From Gammaproteobacteria bacterium (lineage in GTDB: Bacteria; Pseudomonadota; Gammaproteobacteria; Pseudomonadales; Halieaceae): DNA of 64,000 nt. Shown here one piece after another: positions 37,295-46,049 of the stretch; within the stretch, counting starts at the first letter, position 1, and every line of letters starts with the position of its first letter. Under the pieces are notes generated by a model. It was given only the letters and a program-made list of their open reading frames with translations. It searched no databases and was not told the origin of the DNA. The position numbers were made by a program, and so were the translations under genes. Location of the stretch: NCBI GenBank assembly GCA_030427085.1, contig JAUHXH010000001.1, positions 1,054,001-1,118,000 on the forward strand. The letters are read 5' to 3'.

Positions 37295-38539
37295 TCAGCC
37301 CGCCGGCGCTACCACCTGCATTAACACCGCGCACAACCACGCGGCGTAGGTCCCCAGCGCGTAACCCAGCACCGCCAGCAATACCCCAACCGGCGCCAGC
37401 GAGGGATGGAAGGCAGAGGCCACTACTGGCGCGGAAGCGGCGCCGCCCACATTGGCCTGGCTACCCACAGCGATAAAGAAGGTGGGCGCCTTGATGATCC
37501 GCGCCACCAACAACAGCAAGCCCGCGTGCACGCCAATCCAGATAAAGCCCACCACAAAGATGCCGGGATGTTTCACCACCGCCGTGATATCCATCTTCAT
37601 CCCGATGGAAGCCACCAGGAAATAGATAAAGACCGAGCCCACCTTGGAAGCGCCAACGGCTTCCAGTTTGCGCAGCGGTGAGAATGACAGTGCAAGGCCA
37701 ACCGTCGTCGCAATCACCACCAACCAGAAGAACTTGCTGGTGAGGCTGAAGCGCGCCAGTTCCGGGTGATGGTTTTCGATGTAAGGCGCAATCGCGTCCG
37801 CGCCCAGGTGGCCCAGTGCCATGGCGCCGAAACCCACTGCGAGGATCATCATAAAGTCCCGCAGCATCGGCATGCGGGCGTGCTGGCGGTGAAAATGTTC
37901 CACCGCATCGCGTACGGCGTAAATGGCGCTGGTATCGGCACCGCGCTTCTCGTCCAGCGTTTCGGCCCGCGCCGCCATGAACAGCAGCACGGCCATCCAG
38001 ACATTGGCGACGATGATGTCCACGGCAATCATCGCGGGGAATATGTCGTCGGACACATTCCACATTTCGTACATAGCCGTCTGGTTAGCGCCACCGCCGA
38101 TCCACGAACCAGCAATCGTGGCCAGGCCGCGCCAGATTTCGTTGGGCGCAGCGCCCCCCACCGTCTCCGGACTGACCATCGACACCAACAGGATGGCGAT
38201 CGGCCCGCCGATGACAATGCCGAGGGTACCAGTCAGGAACATGATCAGCGCCTTGGGTCCCAGGGCGATGATCTTTTCGAGATCGATCGACAGGGTCAGC
38301 AACACCAGCGCCGCCGGCAGCAGAAAGCGGGAGGTGACGTAATAAATCTGGGAGTTGTCAGCGCTGATAACGCCAGCAGTATTGAGCAGCGCCGGCAACA
38401 GGTAACAGATCAACAGGGACGGGACGTAGCGGTAAAAGCGCTGCCAAAACGGGTTGTTGCTGCCCTCGGTGTAAAACACCAGCCCCAAACACAGTGCGAG
38501 CAGGCCCAGGGCCGTTGCATCGTTTTCTATCAACGCCAT
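37295..38539 (-). CDS. DUF819 family integral membrane protein (copy 2)
   Basis: A 414-residue polytopic protein with TIAGSWIGGGANQTAMYE (about 141-158) and, near the end, GSQANVGGAASAPVVAS followed by GVLLAVLGYALGTYAAW, the same family signature positions as the copy at 21787. It differs enough to be a separate subfamily (longer, YVPSLLICYLLPALLN at the start, a His-rich loop). DUF819 proteins are predicted secondary transporters with unknown substrate. It ends 6 bases after the stop of the half-length asparaginase on the opposite strand. Confidence 0.88.
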   Translation of the reverse strand: MALIENDATALGLLALCLGLVFYTEGSNNPFWQRFYRYVPSLLICYLLPALLNTAGVISADNSQIYYVTSRFLLPAALVLLTLSIDLEKIIALGPKALIMFLTGTLGIVIGGPIAILLVSMVSPETVGGAAPNEIWRGLATIAGSWIGGGANQTAMYEMWNVSDDIFPAMIAVDIIVANVWMAVLLFMAARAETLDEKRGADTSAIYAVRDAVEHFHRQHARMPMLRDFMMILAVGFGAMALGHLGADAIAPYIENHHPELARFSLTSKFFWLVVIATTVGLALSFSPLRKLEAVGASKVGSVFIYFLVASIGMKMDITAVVKHPGIFVVGFIWIGVHAGLLLLVARIIKAPTFFIAVGSQANVGGAASAPVVASAFHPSLAPVGVLLAVLGYALGTYAAWLCAVLMQVVAPAG

Positions 38540-38636
38540 TTCTTATCCTTATTCGGTGGTTGGAGCGCCACATCGGCCCCGGTCGTTGACGGCCAGTATG
38601 TGAGTTAGCGCAACGATGCGCAACGCGGCGTCCGGT

Positions 38637-39116
38637 TTACACGCCCAGTGGTACCCCACCCCCCTCCTGGATGCTCTCGATCACCATGTAGGTGTGGGTC
38701 TGGGCTACGCCGGGCAGGTCCACTACCTGAGCCAGCACATCGCGATACGCCGCCATCCCTGTCAGGCGCAACTTCAGCAGGTAGTCAAAACCGCCGGCGA
38801 CCATGTGCGCCTCGGCCACCTCCGGTATTTGCACCACCTGGTCGCGAAAACGGTCGAACACATCGGCGGTAGTGCGATCCAGCGTGACCTGGATAAAGGC
38901 GGCGGAGCCGTAACCCAGAGCCGCCTCATCCAGCTGCGCGCCGTAACCCCGGATGATGCCTGCTGCTTCGAGCCGACGAACCCGCTCAAGACACGGGCTG
39001 GGGCTGAGGTTGACCCGGCGGGCCAGTTCCACATTGGCGATACGCCCCTCGGACTGCAGGGTGTTAAGGATCATTCGATCTGTCCTGTCCAGAGGTTTAA
39101 TCGTAGTGTTTGCCAC
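38637..39116 (-). CDS. Lrp/AsnC family regulator, probable regulator of putA
   Basis: The GTG at 39116 with GGGAG ten bases upstream gives 159 residues; the open frame continues to 39617 inside putA but that part is not conserved. The protein has the winged HTH (LDRTDRMILNTLQSEGRIAN, then LARRVNLSPSPCLERVRRLE) and the RAM ligand domain (ending THTYMVIESIQEGGG). It is divergent from putA, as Lrp-type PutR activators are in several proteobacteria, and a palindrome lies between them. A proline-responsive activator is the likely role, inferred from position. Confidence 0.87.
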   Translation of the reverse strand: MANTTIKPLDRTDRMILNTLQSEGRIANVELARRVNLSPSPCLERVRRLEAAGIIRGYGAQLDEAALGYGSAAFIQVTLDRTTADVFDRFRDQVVQIPEVAEAHMVAGGFDYLLKLRLTGMAAYRDVLAQVVDLPGVAQTHTYMVIESIQEGGGVPLGV

Positions 39117-39164
39117 GGCCGATAATCTCCCAATCAGTATTTTTGGTTCATTAATTTCACATAT

Positions 39165-39212
39165 GCAGAATTTTATACTGGTTGATACAACGATAAAAAC
39201 AGCCAATTCTGC
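39165..39212. promoter_or_regulatory. Palindromic putative operator between the Lrp-type gene and putA
   Basis: GCAGAATT (39165-39172) is repeated inverted as AATTCTGC (39205-39212), with 32 bases between the arms and AT-rich DNA within, including the small palindrome GTTGATACAAC (39181-39191). Widely spaced symmetric half-sites suit an Lrp-family octamer. It sits 52 to 99 bases upstream of the putA start. Confidence 0.55.
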
Positions 39213-39251
39213 ACGACAGCGACTACACTTTTCACTTTCCCCAAGCCCGGA

Positions 39252-42200
39252 TTGAGTGAAATCATGCTGCTGGACGACCCCCGCATCCTCGAAACCTCGG
39301 ACCCGATCCGCCAGGCCCTGCGCGCCGATTACCGCCGCGACGAGACGGCGGTCCTGGCGGACCTGCTCCCCCTCGCTGATATCAGCAGCGCCGCCCGCAG
39401 CCGGGCCTGGGAGCGAGCGCGCAAGCTGGTGATCAATATCCGCAAGGAGCAGGTTGGCAAGGGTGGCGTGGATGCGCTGCTCAACGAGTTCGCCCTGTCC
39501 ACAGAGGAAGGCGTGGTACTGATGTGTCTGGCCGAAGCCCTGCTGCGGGTGCCGGATCACACCACCATGGACCGGCTTATTCGCGACAAACTCTCCGCCG
39601 GTAACTGGAGCTCTCACCTGGGCAACAGCGACTCCCTATTCGTCAATGCTTCGGCCTGGGGGCTCCTGCTGACCGGCAAGGTCGTCACCTACAACGACGA
39701 GGAAACACGCCAGCAGTTAGGCCTGCTGAAAAAAACCATGGGCCGTGTGGGCGAGCCGGTGATTCGCGCCTCGGTAAAATACGCCATGCAGATAATGGGC
39801 ACCCAGTTCGTTATGGGTACCACCATCGACAGCGCTGTGGAGCGTGCCCGCGAAGCAGAAGCCAAAGGCTATCGCTACTCCTATGACATGCTCGGGGAAG
39901 GTGCGCGCACCGCCGCCGACGCCGAGCGCTATTTCGACAGTTACATGAATGCCATTGCCGTCATCGGCAAGGCCGCTGCCGGTCGCGGTCCGGTCACCAG
40001 CCCGGGCATCTCGGTAAAGCTGTCCGCCATCCACCCCCGCTACGAGTTCAGCCACCGGGAGCGCGTGATGAGCGAGTTGGTACCCAAACTGAAAACGCTG
40101 GCGCTGGCCGCGCGGGAGCATGACATCGGCTTTACCGTGGACGCCGAGGAAGCAGACCGGCTGGATATTTCCCTGGATATCATCGAGGCAGTGTTTGCCG
40201 ACCCGGACCTGGATGGCTGGGAAGGCTTTGGGCTCGCCATTCAGGCTTACCAGAAGCGTAGCCTGCAAACCGTGGAGTGGATTCGCGCCCTGACCCAACG
40301 TGTCGGCCGGCGCATGATGGTGCGTCTGGTCAAGGGCGCCTACTGGGATACGGAGATCAAGCTCGCCCAGGTGGAAGGCCATGAGGATTTTCCGGTATTC
40401 AGCCGCAAGGCGGCCACCGATGTGTCCTACCAGGCCTGCGCCCGCAAACTGCTGGCCTACCGCGATACCTTGTATCCGCAGTTCGCCACCCACAATGCCT
40501 ACACCGTGGCGACCATTCTGGAAATGGACGACACGCGCGAGGGCTACGAGTTTCAGCGCCTGCACGGCATGGGCGACAGCCTTTACGACCAGGTGGTAAA
40601 GGACGAGAAAGTACCCTGCCGGGTCTATGCGCCAGTTGGCGTGCATGCCGACCTGCTCGCCTACCTGGTGCGCCGCCTGCTGGAAAATGGCGCCAATAGT
40701 TCCTTCGTCAACAATATCGTGGACGAGTCCATCCCCGTCGAGTCACTGCTGGAAGATCCGGTGGAATCCGTGCAGGCCTGGGCCAATAAGCGCAATACCA
40801 TGATTCCCCTGCCAGCGGACATTTACGGCAGTGAACGGCCCAATGCCAAGGGCTTTGATTTAACCGACCCGCTGCAACTGGCACCTGCAATTGCGAACAT
40901 GGATGCGTGGTACACGCAGTTACCACTGGACTACGCCAATGCCGCGGCAGGTGGAGAACTGTGGACCATTCGCAACCCCGCCAACCGGCAGGAAGTGGTT
41001 GGCCAGGTACAATTGTCAGACGCCGCCCACATGAACGCCTGCCTGGAGCGCGCCGAGACGGCACTTCCCGGCTGGCGTGACCTGCCGGTGGCTGAACGCG
41101 CCGCTGCATTGAACCGGCTCGCCGACGCACTGGAAACGCACTCCGACGAACTCATCGCCCTGACCTGCAAGGAAGCCGGCAAGACTATCCCCGATGGCGT
41201 TGCCGAAGTGCGTGAGGCGGTGGATTTCTGTCGTTATTATGCGGCGCGGGCCGTTGAGGCCAACTTCCCCGCCCAGGGCCAGGCCGCCCGCGGCGTGGTG
41301 CTGTGCATCAGCCCCTGGAATTTCCCCCTGGCGATTTTCCTCGGCCAGGTCACGGCGGCACTCTCCGCGGGCAATACCGTCATCGCCAAACCCGCAGAGC
41401 AAACCAGCCTGATCGCCACCCGGGCGGTACAGCTGATGGTGGCCAGCGGCATTCCTGAAGACGCCGTGCAACTGGTCATCGCCGAAGGTCCGGCCGTAGG
41501 CGAACATCTGGTGCCCGATGCTCGGGTGCAAGCCGTTATGTTTACCGGCTCCACGGAAACCGGTACGTGGCTGGCCCGCCGCCTGTCGCAGCGCCCCGAC
41601 GCACCGATTCCCCTGATCGCCGAAACTGGTGGGCAAAACTGCATGATCGTGGATTCCACTGCCCTGCCCGAGCAGGTGGTGGACGATGTCATCATGTCTG
41701 GTTTCCAGAGCGCGGGGCAACGGTGCAGCGCGCTGCGTGTACTATTCCTGCAGGAGGATATCGCCGACCGGGTGATCGAGATGATTATCGGCGCGATGAA
41801 GGAATTGAACCTCGGTGATCCCGGTCAGTTACACACCGATATCGGCCCCGTCATCGACGACAAAGCCCTGTTGCGCCTGCGCGAACATGTGGACTACATG
41901 AAAACCGCCGGGCGGCTGCTACACACCTGCAAATCACCGGACCAGGGCGAGCATACCTTCTTTGCTCCGCGCCTGTATGAAATCAGCAACCTCGAACTGC
42001 TGCAGCGGGAAGTGTTCGGCCCGGTGGTGCATATCATCCGCTTCCCGGCCAGCGCGCTCAACCAGGTTGTCGAGCAGATCAACCACACCGGCTACGGGCT
42101 GACCTTCGGCGTACACAGCCGTATCGAGCAAATCACCGAAACCGTGTCTCAGCGGGTGCGCGCGGGCAATATCTACGTCAACCGCAATATGATTGGTGCC

Positions 42201-43043
42201 ATTGTCGGTGTGCAGCCCTTCGGCGGCTGCGGCCTGTCTGGCACCGGCCCGAAAGCGGGTGGTCCGCATTATCTGGAACGCCTGGTGTGCCGCCAGAGCG
42301 GCCCGGAGCGCAACAGCACACAGCAGGACCTGCCGGTAGTAGGTGCTGAGGCCGCCAATGCGCAGAGTTTGCTGGCAGAGTGCAAGACCGGCCAGTCGCA
42401 ATGGCAGCGCCTACCGCTCAACGACCGCCTGTCCATCCTGCGTCAGGCGCTGGCTGGACTGACCGGCCTTGGCCAGAGCGCCCACAGCCTGCAACTGGAA
42501 CAGGCTATCAGCGCCTGCCGCGAGCAACTGCAGCGTGCTCAAAACCTGCTGGGCTCACCACTGCAACTCCCCGGACCAACCGGCGAGGCCAACAGCCTGC
42601 AGATGAGTCCGCGCGGCACCTTGTTATTGCTGCTCGACCAGGCCAGTCACGGACACGAATACCTGATGGCACTGACCTCTGCCCTCGCGGGCGGCAACGC
42701 CATCGTTGCTCCCGTGGTCGACACATTACGACCGGAATGGGAAAAGGTGCAGGCAATTCTGCGCGACAGTGGCTTGCCGGAAGGCACTTTCCGCCTGGCG
42801 GAGTTTGGGCAAGCCACCGCCCTGCTTGCCACCCCGGAACTCAACGGCGCCCTCGTCCACTGCGCCAGTATCCACTTGCAAAGCGCGAGTCGGACACTGG
42901 CGAACCGGGACGGCGCCATCCTCCCCCTGATCAGTGCGGTCACACCGGCGGCTTTGCTACACCAGAGCCTGCTGGAAAAGACCATCAGCGTGGATACCAC
43001 CGCCGCCGGCGGCAACGCCTCGCTGATGACCTTGTCCGTCTGA
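39252..43043 (+). CDS. putA: Bifunctional proline dehydrogenase / L-glutamate gamma-semialdehyde dehydrogenase PutA
   Basis: The frame opens with TTG at 39252; an ATG four codons later (39264) is equally possible. The 1263-residue protein begins at the arm region equivalent to about residue 86 of E. coli PutA, so it lacks the N-terminal ribbon-helix-helix DNA-binding domain. The FAD proline dehydrogenase barrel (about 190-480, GAYWDTEIKLAQ, FATHNAYT) is followed by the aldehyde dehydrogenase (about 560-1040) with Glu in LIAETGGQNC and Cys in SAGQRCSALRVLF. A C-terminal extra domain is present. It oxidises proline to glutamate at the membrane. Regulation is probably by the divergent Lrp-type protein. 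A terminator follows. Confidence 0.96.
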   Translation: MSEIMLLDDPRILETSDPIRQALRADYRRDETAVLADLLPLADISSAARSRAWERARKLVINIRKEQVGKGGVDALLNEFALSTEEGVVLMCLAEALLRVPDHTTMDRLIRDKLSAGNWSSHLGNSDSLFVNASAWGLLLTGKVVTYNDEETRQQLGLLKKTMGRVGEPVIRASVKYAMQIMGTQFVMGTTIDSAVERAREAEAKGYRYSYDMLGEGARTAADAERYFDSYMNAIAVIGKAAAGRGPVTSPGISVKLSAIHPRYEFSHRERVMSELVPKLKTLALAAREHDIGFTVDAEEADRLDISLDIIEAVFADPDLDGWEGFGLAIQAYQKRSLQTVEWIRALTQRVGRRMMVRLVKGAYWDTEIKLAQVEGHEDFPVFSRKAATDVSYQACARKLLAYRDTLYPQFATHNAYTVATILEMDDTREGYEFQRLHGMGDSLYDQVVKDEKVPCRVYAPVGVHADLLAYLVRRLLENGANSSFVNNIVDESIPVESLLEDPVESVQAWANKRNTMIPLPADIYGSERPNAKGFDLTDPLQLAPAIANMDAWYTQLPLDYANAAAGGELWTIRNPANRQEVVGQVQLSDAAHMNACLERAETALPGWRDLPVAERAAALNRLADALETHSDELIALTCKEAGKTIPDGVAEVREAVDFCRYYAARAVEANFPAQGQAARGVVLCISPWNFPLAIFLGQVTAALSAGNTVIAKPAEQTSLIATRAVQLMVASGIPEDAVQLVIAEGPAVGEHLVPDARVQAVMFTGSTETGTWLARRLSQRPDAPIPLIAETGGQNCMIVDSTALPEQVVDDVIMSGFQSAGQRCSALRVLFLQEDIADRVIEMIIGAMKELNLGDPGQLHTDIGPVIDDKALLRLREHVDYMKTAGRLLHTCKSPDQGEHTFFAPRLYEISNLELLQREVFGPVVHIIRFPASALNQVVEQINHTGYGLTFGVHSRIEQITETVSQRVRAGNIYVNRNMIGAIVGVQPFGGCGLSGTGPKAGGPHYLERLVCRQSGPERNSTQQDLPVVGAEAANAQSLLAECKTGQSQWQRLPLNDRLSILRQALAGLTGLGQSAHSLQLEQAISACREQLQRAQNLLGSPLQLPGPTGEANSLQMSPRGTLLLLLDQASHGHEYLMALTSALAGGNAIVAPVVDTLRPEWEKVQAILRDSGLPEGTFRLAEFGQATALLATPELNGALVHCASIHLQSASRTLANRDGAILPLISAVTPAALLHQSLLEKTISVDTTAAGGNASLMTLSV

Positions 43044-43052
43044 TCCTTCTCG

Positions 43053-43088
43053 CCCCGCAGGCCAATTCCCGGCCTGTGGGGTTTTTTT
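43053..43088 (+). terminator. Rho-independent terminator after putA
   Basis: CCCCGCAGGCC (43053-43063) pairs with GGCCTGTGGGG (43071-43081) with one G-T wobble, closing the loop AATTCCC, and is followed by seven T (43082-43088). It lies just past the putA stop. Confidence 0.93.
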
Positions 43089-43158
43089 AACATTCGCGCC
43101 GCGCGGGGCCATCCAAAAAGCGGTTAACATAACCGCCTCACTGAAGAACGAGCGCACT

Positions 43159-44052
43159 ATGTCCACCCGCGAACCCACAGCCACCGACATCGACGTACAA
43201 GGCGACCGACTCGCCGTGCTGGAATGGCCCGGCGAAGGCGACCCCGTACTGTTACTCCACGCCACCGGCTTCCACAGCCGTTGCTGGAACCAGGTGGTGC
43301 GCCTGTTGCCACAGCAGCGCATTCTGGCGGTGGATCTGCGTTACCACGGCGCCAGCGATGGCGGCGAAGCGGCCCCGGACTGGGGCCACATGAGCCGCGA
43401 CATTGAATTACTGGTGAGTGAACTGGGCCTAAACAATGTGATCGGCGTGGGCCATTCCATCGGTGGGCATCTGGTCACCCGCGCAGCCGCCGCCCTGCCC
43501 GGCACGTTTCGCCAGTTACTATTGATCGACCCGGTGATCATGGCGCCACAGACCTACGCCGCGATGCCGGACATGATCGGCGGCGTGCAAGCAACCGACC
43601 ACCCCGTCAGCCGGCGCAAGAACCGCTGGATCGATGCCGAGGAAATGTTCGAACGCTTCAGCCAGCGGCCGCCCTTCGACAGCTGGCAGCCGGAGATATT
43701 GCGGGACTACTGCGACTATGCCCTGAAGCCCGTCGACGAGGCCGATTATCTGCAACTGGCCTGCGATCCCATCAACGAGGCCAGCATCTACCTGAACCAG
43801 ATCGGCAATGAGGTCATCCACGACCTGCTACCGCAAATGACGACCCCGGCCACCGTACTGCGCGCCCCGCCCGGAGAAGCCGGCGTAATGGACCTCAGTG
43901 GCTCGCCCACCTGGGACGGGCTGGCCGCCGCCCTTCCCTGCGCCCGCGAGATCTACCTGCCCCACCACAACCACTTCATTCCCATGCAGGACCCGGCGCT
44001 GGTAGCCAACTACATCAATGAGGCGCTCGCCAACCGCTGGCAAAACGCCTGA
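43159..44052 (+). CDS. Alpha/beta-hydrolase
   Basis: A 297-residue single-domain hydrolase: VLLLHATGFHSRCWNQVV (oxyanion region, about 30-47), LAVDLRYHGASDGG, nucleophile elbow GVGHSIGGH (Ser about 97), a lid region, and a His in YLPHHNHFIPMQ near the C-terminus as the triad base. Such enzymes cleave esters or ring-fission products. It is preceded by the putA terminator and followed by an OYE gene, and has no clear operon partner; the substrate is not deducible. Confidence 0.85.
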   Translation: MSTREPTATDIDVQGDRLAVLEWPGEGDPVLLLHATGFHSRCWNQVVRLLPQQRILAVDLRYHGASDGGEAAPDWGHMSRDIELLVSELGLNNVIGVGHSIGGHLVTRAAAALPGTFRQLLLIDPVIMAPQTYAAMPDMIGGVQATDHPVSRRKNRWIDAEEMFERFSQRPPFDSWQPEILRDYCDYALKPVDEADYLQLACDPINEASIYLNQIGNEVIHDLLPQMTTPATVLRAPPGEAGVMDLSGSPTWDGLAAALPCAREIYLPHHNHFIPMQDPALVANYINEALANRWQNA

Positions 44053-44124
44053 GCAGACCCACTTTTGGCCACCCACGCTCCATCGGCAGCCCGCTGTTTT
44101 TCGCTTGCGGCTTTGTTATGCTGC

Positions 44125-44144
44125 GGGGTAAGTTTTCATACCCC
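44125..44144. promoter_or_regulatory. Inverted repeat upstream of the OYE gene
   Basis: GGGGTA (44125-44130) and TACCCC (44139-44144) are perfect inverted arms eight bases apart, centred 27 bases before the OYE ATG. Its position between promoter and start suits a repressor site for an inducible OYE; no regulator gene is adjacent. Confidence 0.35.
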
Positions 44145-44161
44145 AAAGTACGGAATTCACC

Positions 44162-45271
44162 ATGACTGACACCCGCTCGCTGTTCCGCCCCTTCAACCTG
44201 GGCCCACTGACTCTGCCCAACCGCATCGTCATGGCTCCCATGACCCGCAATGCGTCGCCCGGCAATGTGCCCAATGAAAAAGTGGTGGAGTACTACCGTC
44301 GCCGCGCCGCCGGTGGCGCTGGCCTGACCATCACCGAGGGCACCTGTGTCGACCATATCGCGGCCAGCGGCTATCCGAACGTGCCCTACTTCCACGGCGA
44401 GGCTTCCCTGGAGGGCTGGCGCAAAGTGGTTGAAGCCGTACACGCTGAAGGTGGCAAAATCGCCCCGCAGTTGTGGCACGTAGGTGGCATGCGCAAGGCG
44501 GGAACACCACCCGAGGGCGATGTTGACGGTTACGCACCCAGTGGCATGAACGTACCTGGCAAGCAGAATCGACACGTGATGACCCAGCAGGACATCCACG
44601 ACGTGGTAGACGCTTTCGGGCGTGCTGCTGGCGCAGCGCGCGAGCTGGGTTTCGATGCCGTTGAACTGCACGGCGCCCACGGCTACCTGCTGGATCAGTT
44701 CCTCTGGGCTGGCACCAACGTTCGTGAGGACGAATACGGGGGCTCGGCTGTGGAGCGCACTCGCTTCGTGGTGGAAATCATCGAGGCCGCGAGAGCGGCG
44801 ATGGGACCGGACCTGCCGCTGATCCTGCGCTACTCACAGTGGAAGCAACAGGACTACACCGCACGTCTTGCCGAGACACCGGAGGCCCTGGGAGAAATTC
44901 TTGCGCCAATGTCTGATGCTGGTGTGGACATCTTCCACTGCTCCACCCGCCGCTTCTGGGAGCCCGAATTCGAAGGCAGCGACCTCAACCTCGCCGGCTG
45001 GACCCGCAAGCTCACTGGCAAGCCAACGATCACCGTCGGCAGCGTGGGACTGAACGCTGAGTTCCTGCCCCTACCCGGCGAACAGGTGTTCCGCGAAGCC
45101 GAACCGGCCAGTCTGGACCAACTGGTAGCGCGTATGGACAAGGACGAGTTCGACCTGGTGGCGGTAGGCCGTGCGATGATCGCCAATCCCGATTGGGCCA
45201 ACCGCGTACGCAGCGGTGAACTGGACCAGATGCAAGCCTTCGCCAAAGAGCAGCTGATGGCTTTGGACTAA
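44162..45271 (+). CDS. Old Yellow Enzyme family NADH:flavin oxidoreductase
   Basis: A 369-residue FMN TIM-barrel enzyme: RPFNLGPLTLPNRIVMAPMT (about 9-28), LTITEGTCVD, QLWHVGGM, the substrate-binding His pair in ELHGAHGYLLDQFLW (about 180-195), and GRAMIANPDWANRV near the C-terminus. These enzymes reduce activated alkenes such as enones or 2,4-dienoyl substrates with NAD(P)H. No CoA-binding [4Fe-4S] extension is present, so it is a classic OYE and not a FadH-type reductase. It is convergent with the dienelactone hydrolase gene. Confidence 0.92.
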   Translation: MTDTRSLFRPFNLGPLTLPNRIVMAPMTRNASPGNVPNEKVVEYYRRRAAGGAGLTITEGTCVDHIAASGYPNVPYFHGEASLEGWRKVVEAVHAEGGKIAPQLWHVGGMRKAGTPPEGDVDGYAPSGMNVPGKQNRHVMTQQDIHDVVDAFGRAAGAARELGFDAVELHGAHGYLLDQFLWAGTNVREDEYGGSAVERTRFVVEIIEAARAAMGPDLPLILRYSQWKQQDYTARLAETPEALGEILAPMSDAGVDIFHCSTRRFWEPEFEGSDLNLAGWTRKLTGKPTITVGSVGLNAEFLPLPGEQVFREAEPASLDQLVARMDKDEFDLVAVGRAMIANPDWANRVRSGELDQMQAFAKEQLMALD

Positions 45272-45282
45272 GCGCCGGACCC

Positions 45283-45309
45283 ACGCCCCGCGGCGCGAGC
45301 CCGGGGCGT
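45283..45309. terminator. Hairpin between convergent OYE and dienelactone hydrolase genes
   Basis: ACGCCCCG (45283-45290) pairs with CGGGGCGT (45302-45309) around an 11-base loop. It lies between two converging stops and could end both transcripts, but no T-tract follows on either side. Confidence 0.35.
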
Positions 45310-45311
45310 AA

Positions 45312-46031
45312 TCAGGCGAGAACTTCCGCCAGGAAATTCTGCAGAGCCTGGGAAGAACGCCGATCGGCATCAGCGTTATAGACCGTACCCATATCCGGTG
45401 AGTTTGCCGCCGGATTGGTGAAGGCGTGCAGCGTGTTTCCGTAGGCATGAATCTGCCAGTCCGCCCCCGCCGCGCTGAGTTCGGAGCCCAGCGCGGTGAC
45501 CGCCTCGGGCGGCACCATCGGGTCGTCGTAACCGTGCAGGCATAACACCTTCGCGCTGATGGTACTGCCAGTAGCCGGTTCCGGTGGCACGAACAGGCCA
45601 TGCATGCTCACCACGCCCTTTACGTCAGAACCGCTTCTGGCCAGATCGAGAACACACAAGCCACCGAAGCAGTAACCCATCGCCGCGACACGACCGGCAT
45701 CCACCTCCGGTTGTTCACGCAATACTTCTATGGCCCGCGCGATACGCGCCTGTAACAGTGGCCGATCTTCCATCAGCGGCGTCATCAGCGCGGCATTTTC
45801 CTCCGGCCCGCTACCGAGAACGCCCGCGCCGTACATGTCGATGGCAAAGCCGACATAGCCTGCCTCGGCGAGGGCACGCGCCTTACCCACTTCGAAGTCG
45901 CTACGACCTCCCCAGGCATGACTGACCGCTACCGCCGGTGCGGGTGATGTCTGGGCGTCGTCCCACACCAGTGTGCCACGCAGGGCCACACCGTCGTGGC
46001 TATAGTCCACGTCCCGTTGTTGAATCGTCAT
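45312..46031 (-). CDS. Dienelactone hydrolase family protein
   Basis: A 239-residue alpha/beta-hydrolase with the Cys nucleophile elbow GYCFGG (about 118-123), an Asp in LHGYDDPMV and a His in TLHAFTNP, the Cys-Asp-His triad of dienelactone hydrolases. VAVSHAWGGRSDFEV marks the oxyanion strand. GAGGAGG precedes the ATG, and the gene starts 18 bases after the thiolase stop, so the two are one operon. It probably hydrolyses a lactone or ester intermediate; the exact substrate is unknown. Confidence 0.88.
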   Translation of the reverse strand: MTIQQRDVDYSHDGVALRGTLVWDDAQTSPAPAVAVSHAWGGRSDFEVGKARALAEAGYVGFAIDMYGAGVLGSGPEENAALMTPLMEDRPLLQARIARAIEVLREQPEVDAGRVAAMGYCFGGLCVLDLARSGSDVKGVVSMHGLFVPPEPATGSTISAKVLCLHGYDDPMVPPEAVTALGSELSAAGADWQIHAYGNTLHAFTNPAANSPDMGTVYNADADRRSSQALQNFLAEVLA

Positions 46032-46049
46032 TCGAATCCTCCTCGGTGA

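Noticed and set aside
39717-40646. 309-codon minus-strand frame inside putA
   Set aside because: Opposite to conserved proline dehydrogenase sequence; no motif or ribosome binding site.
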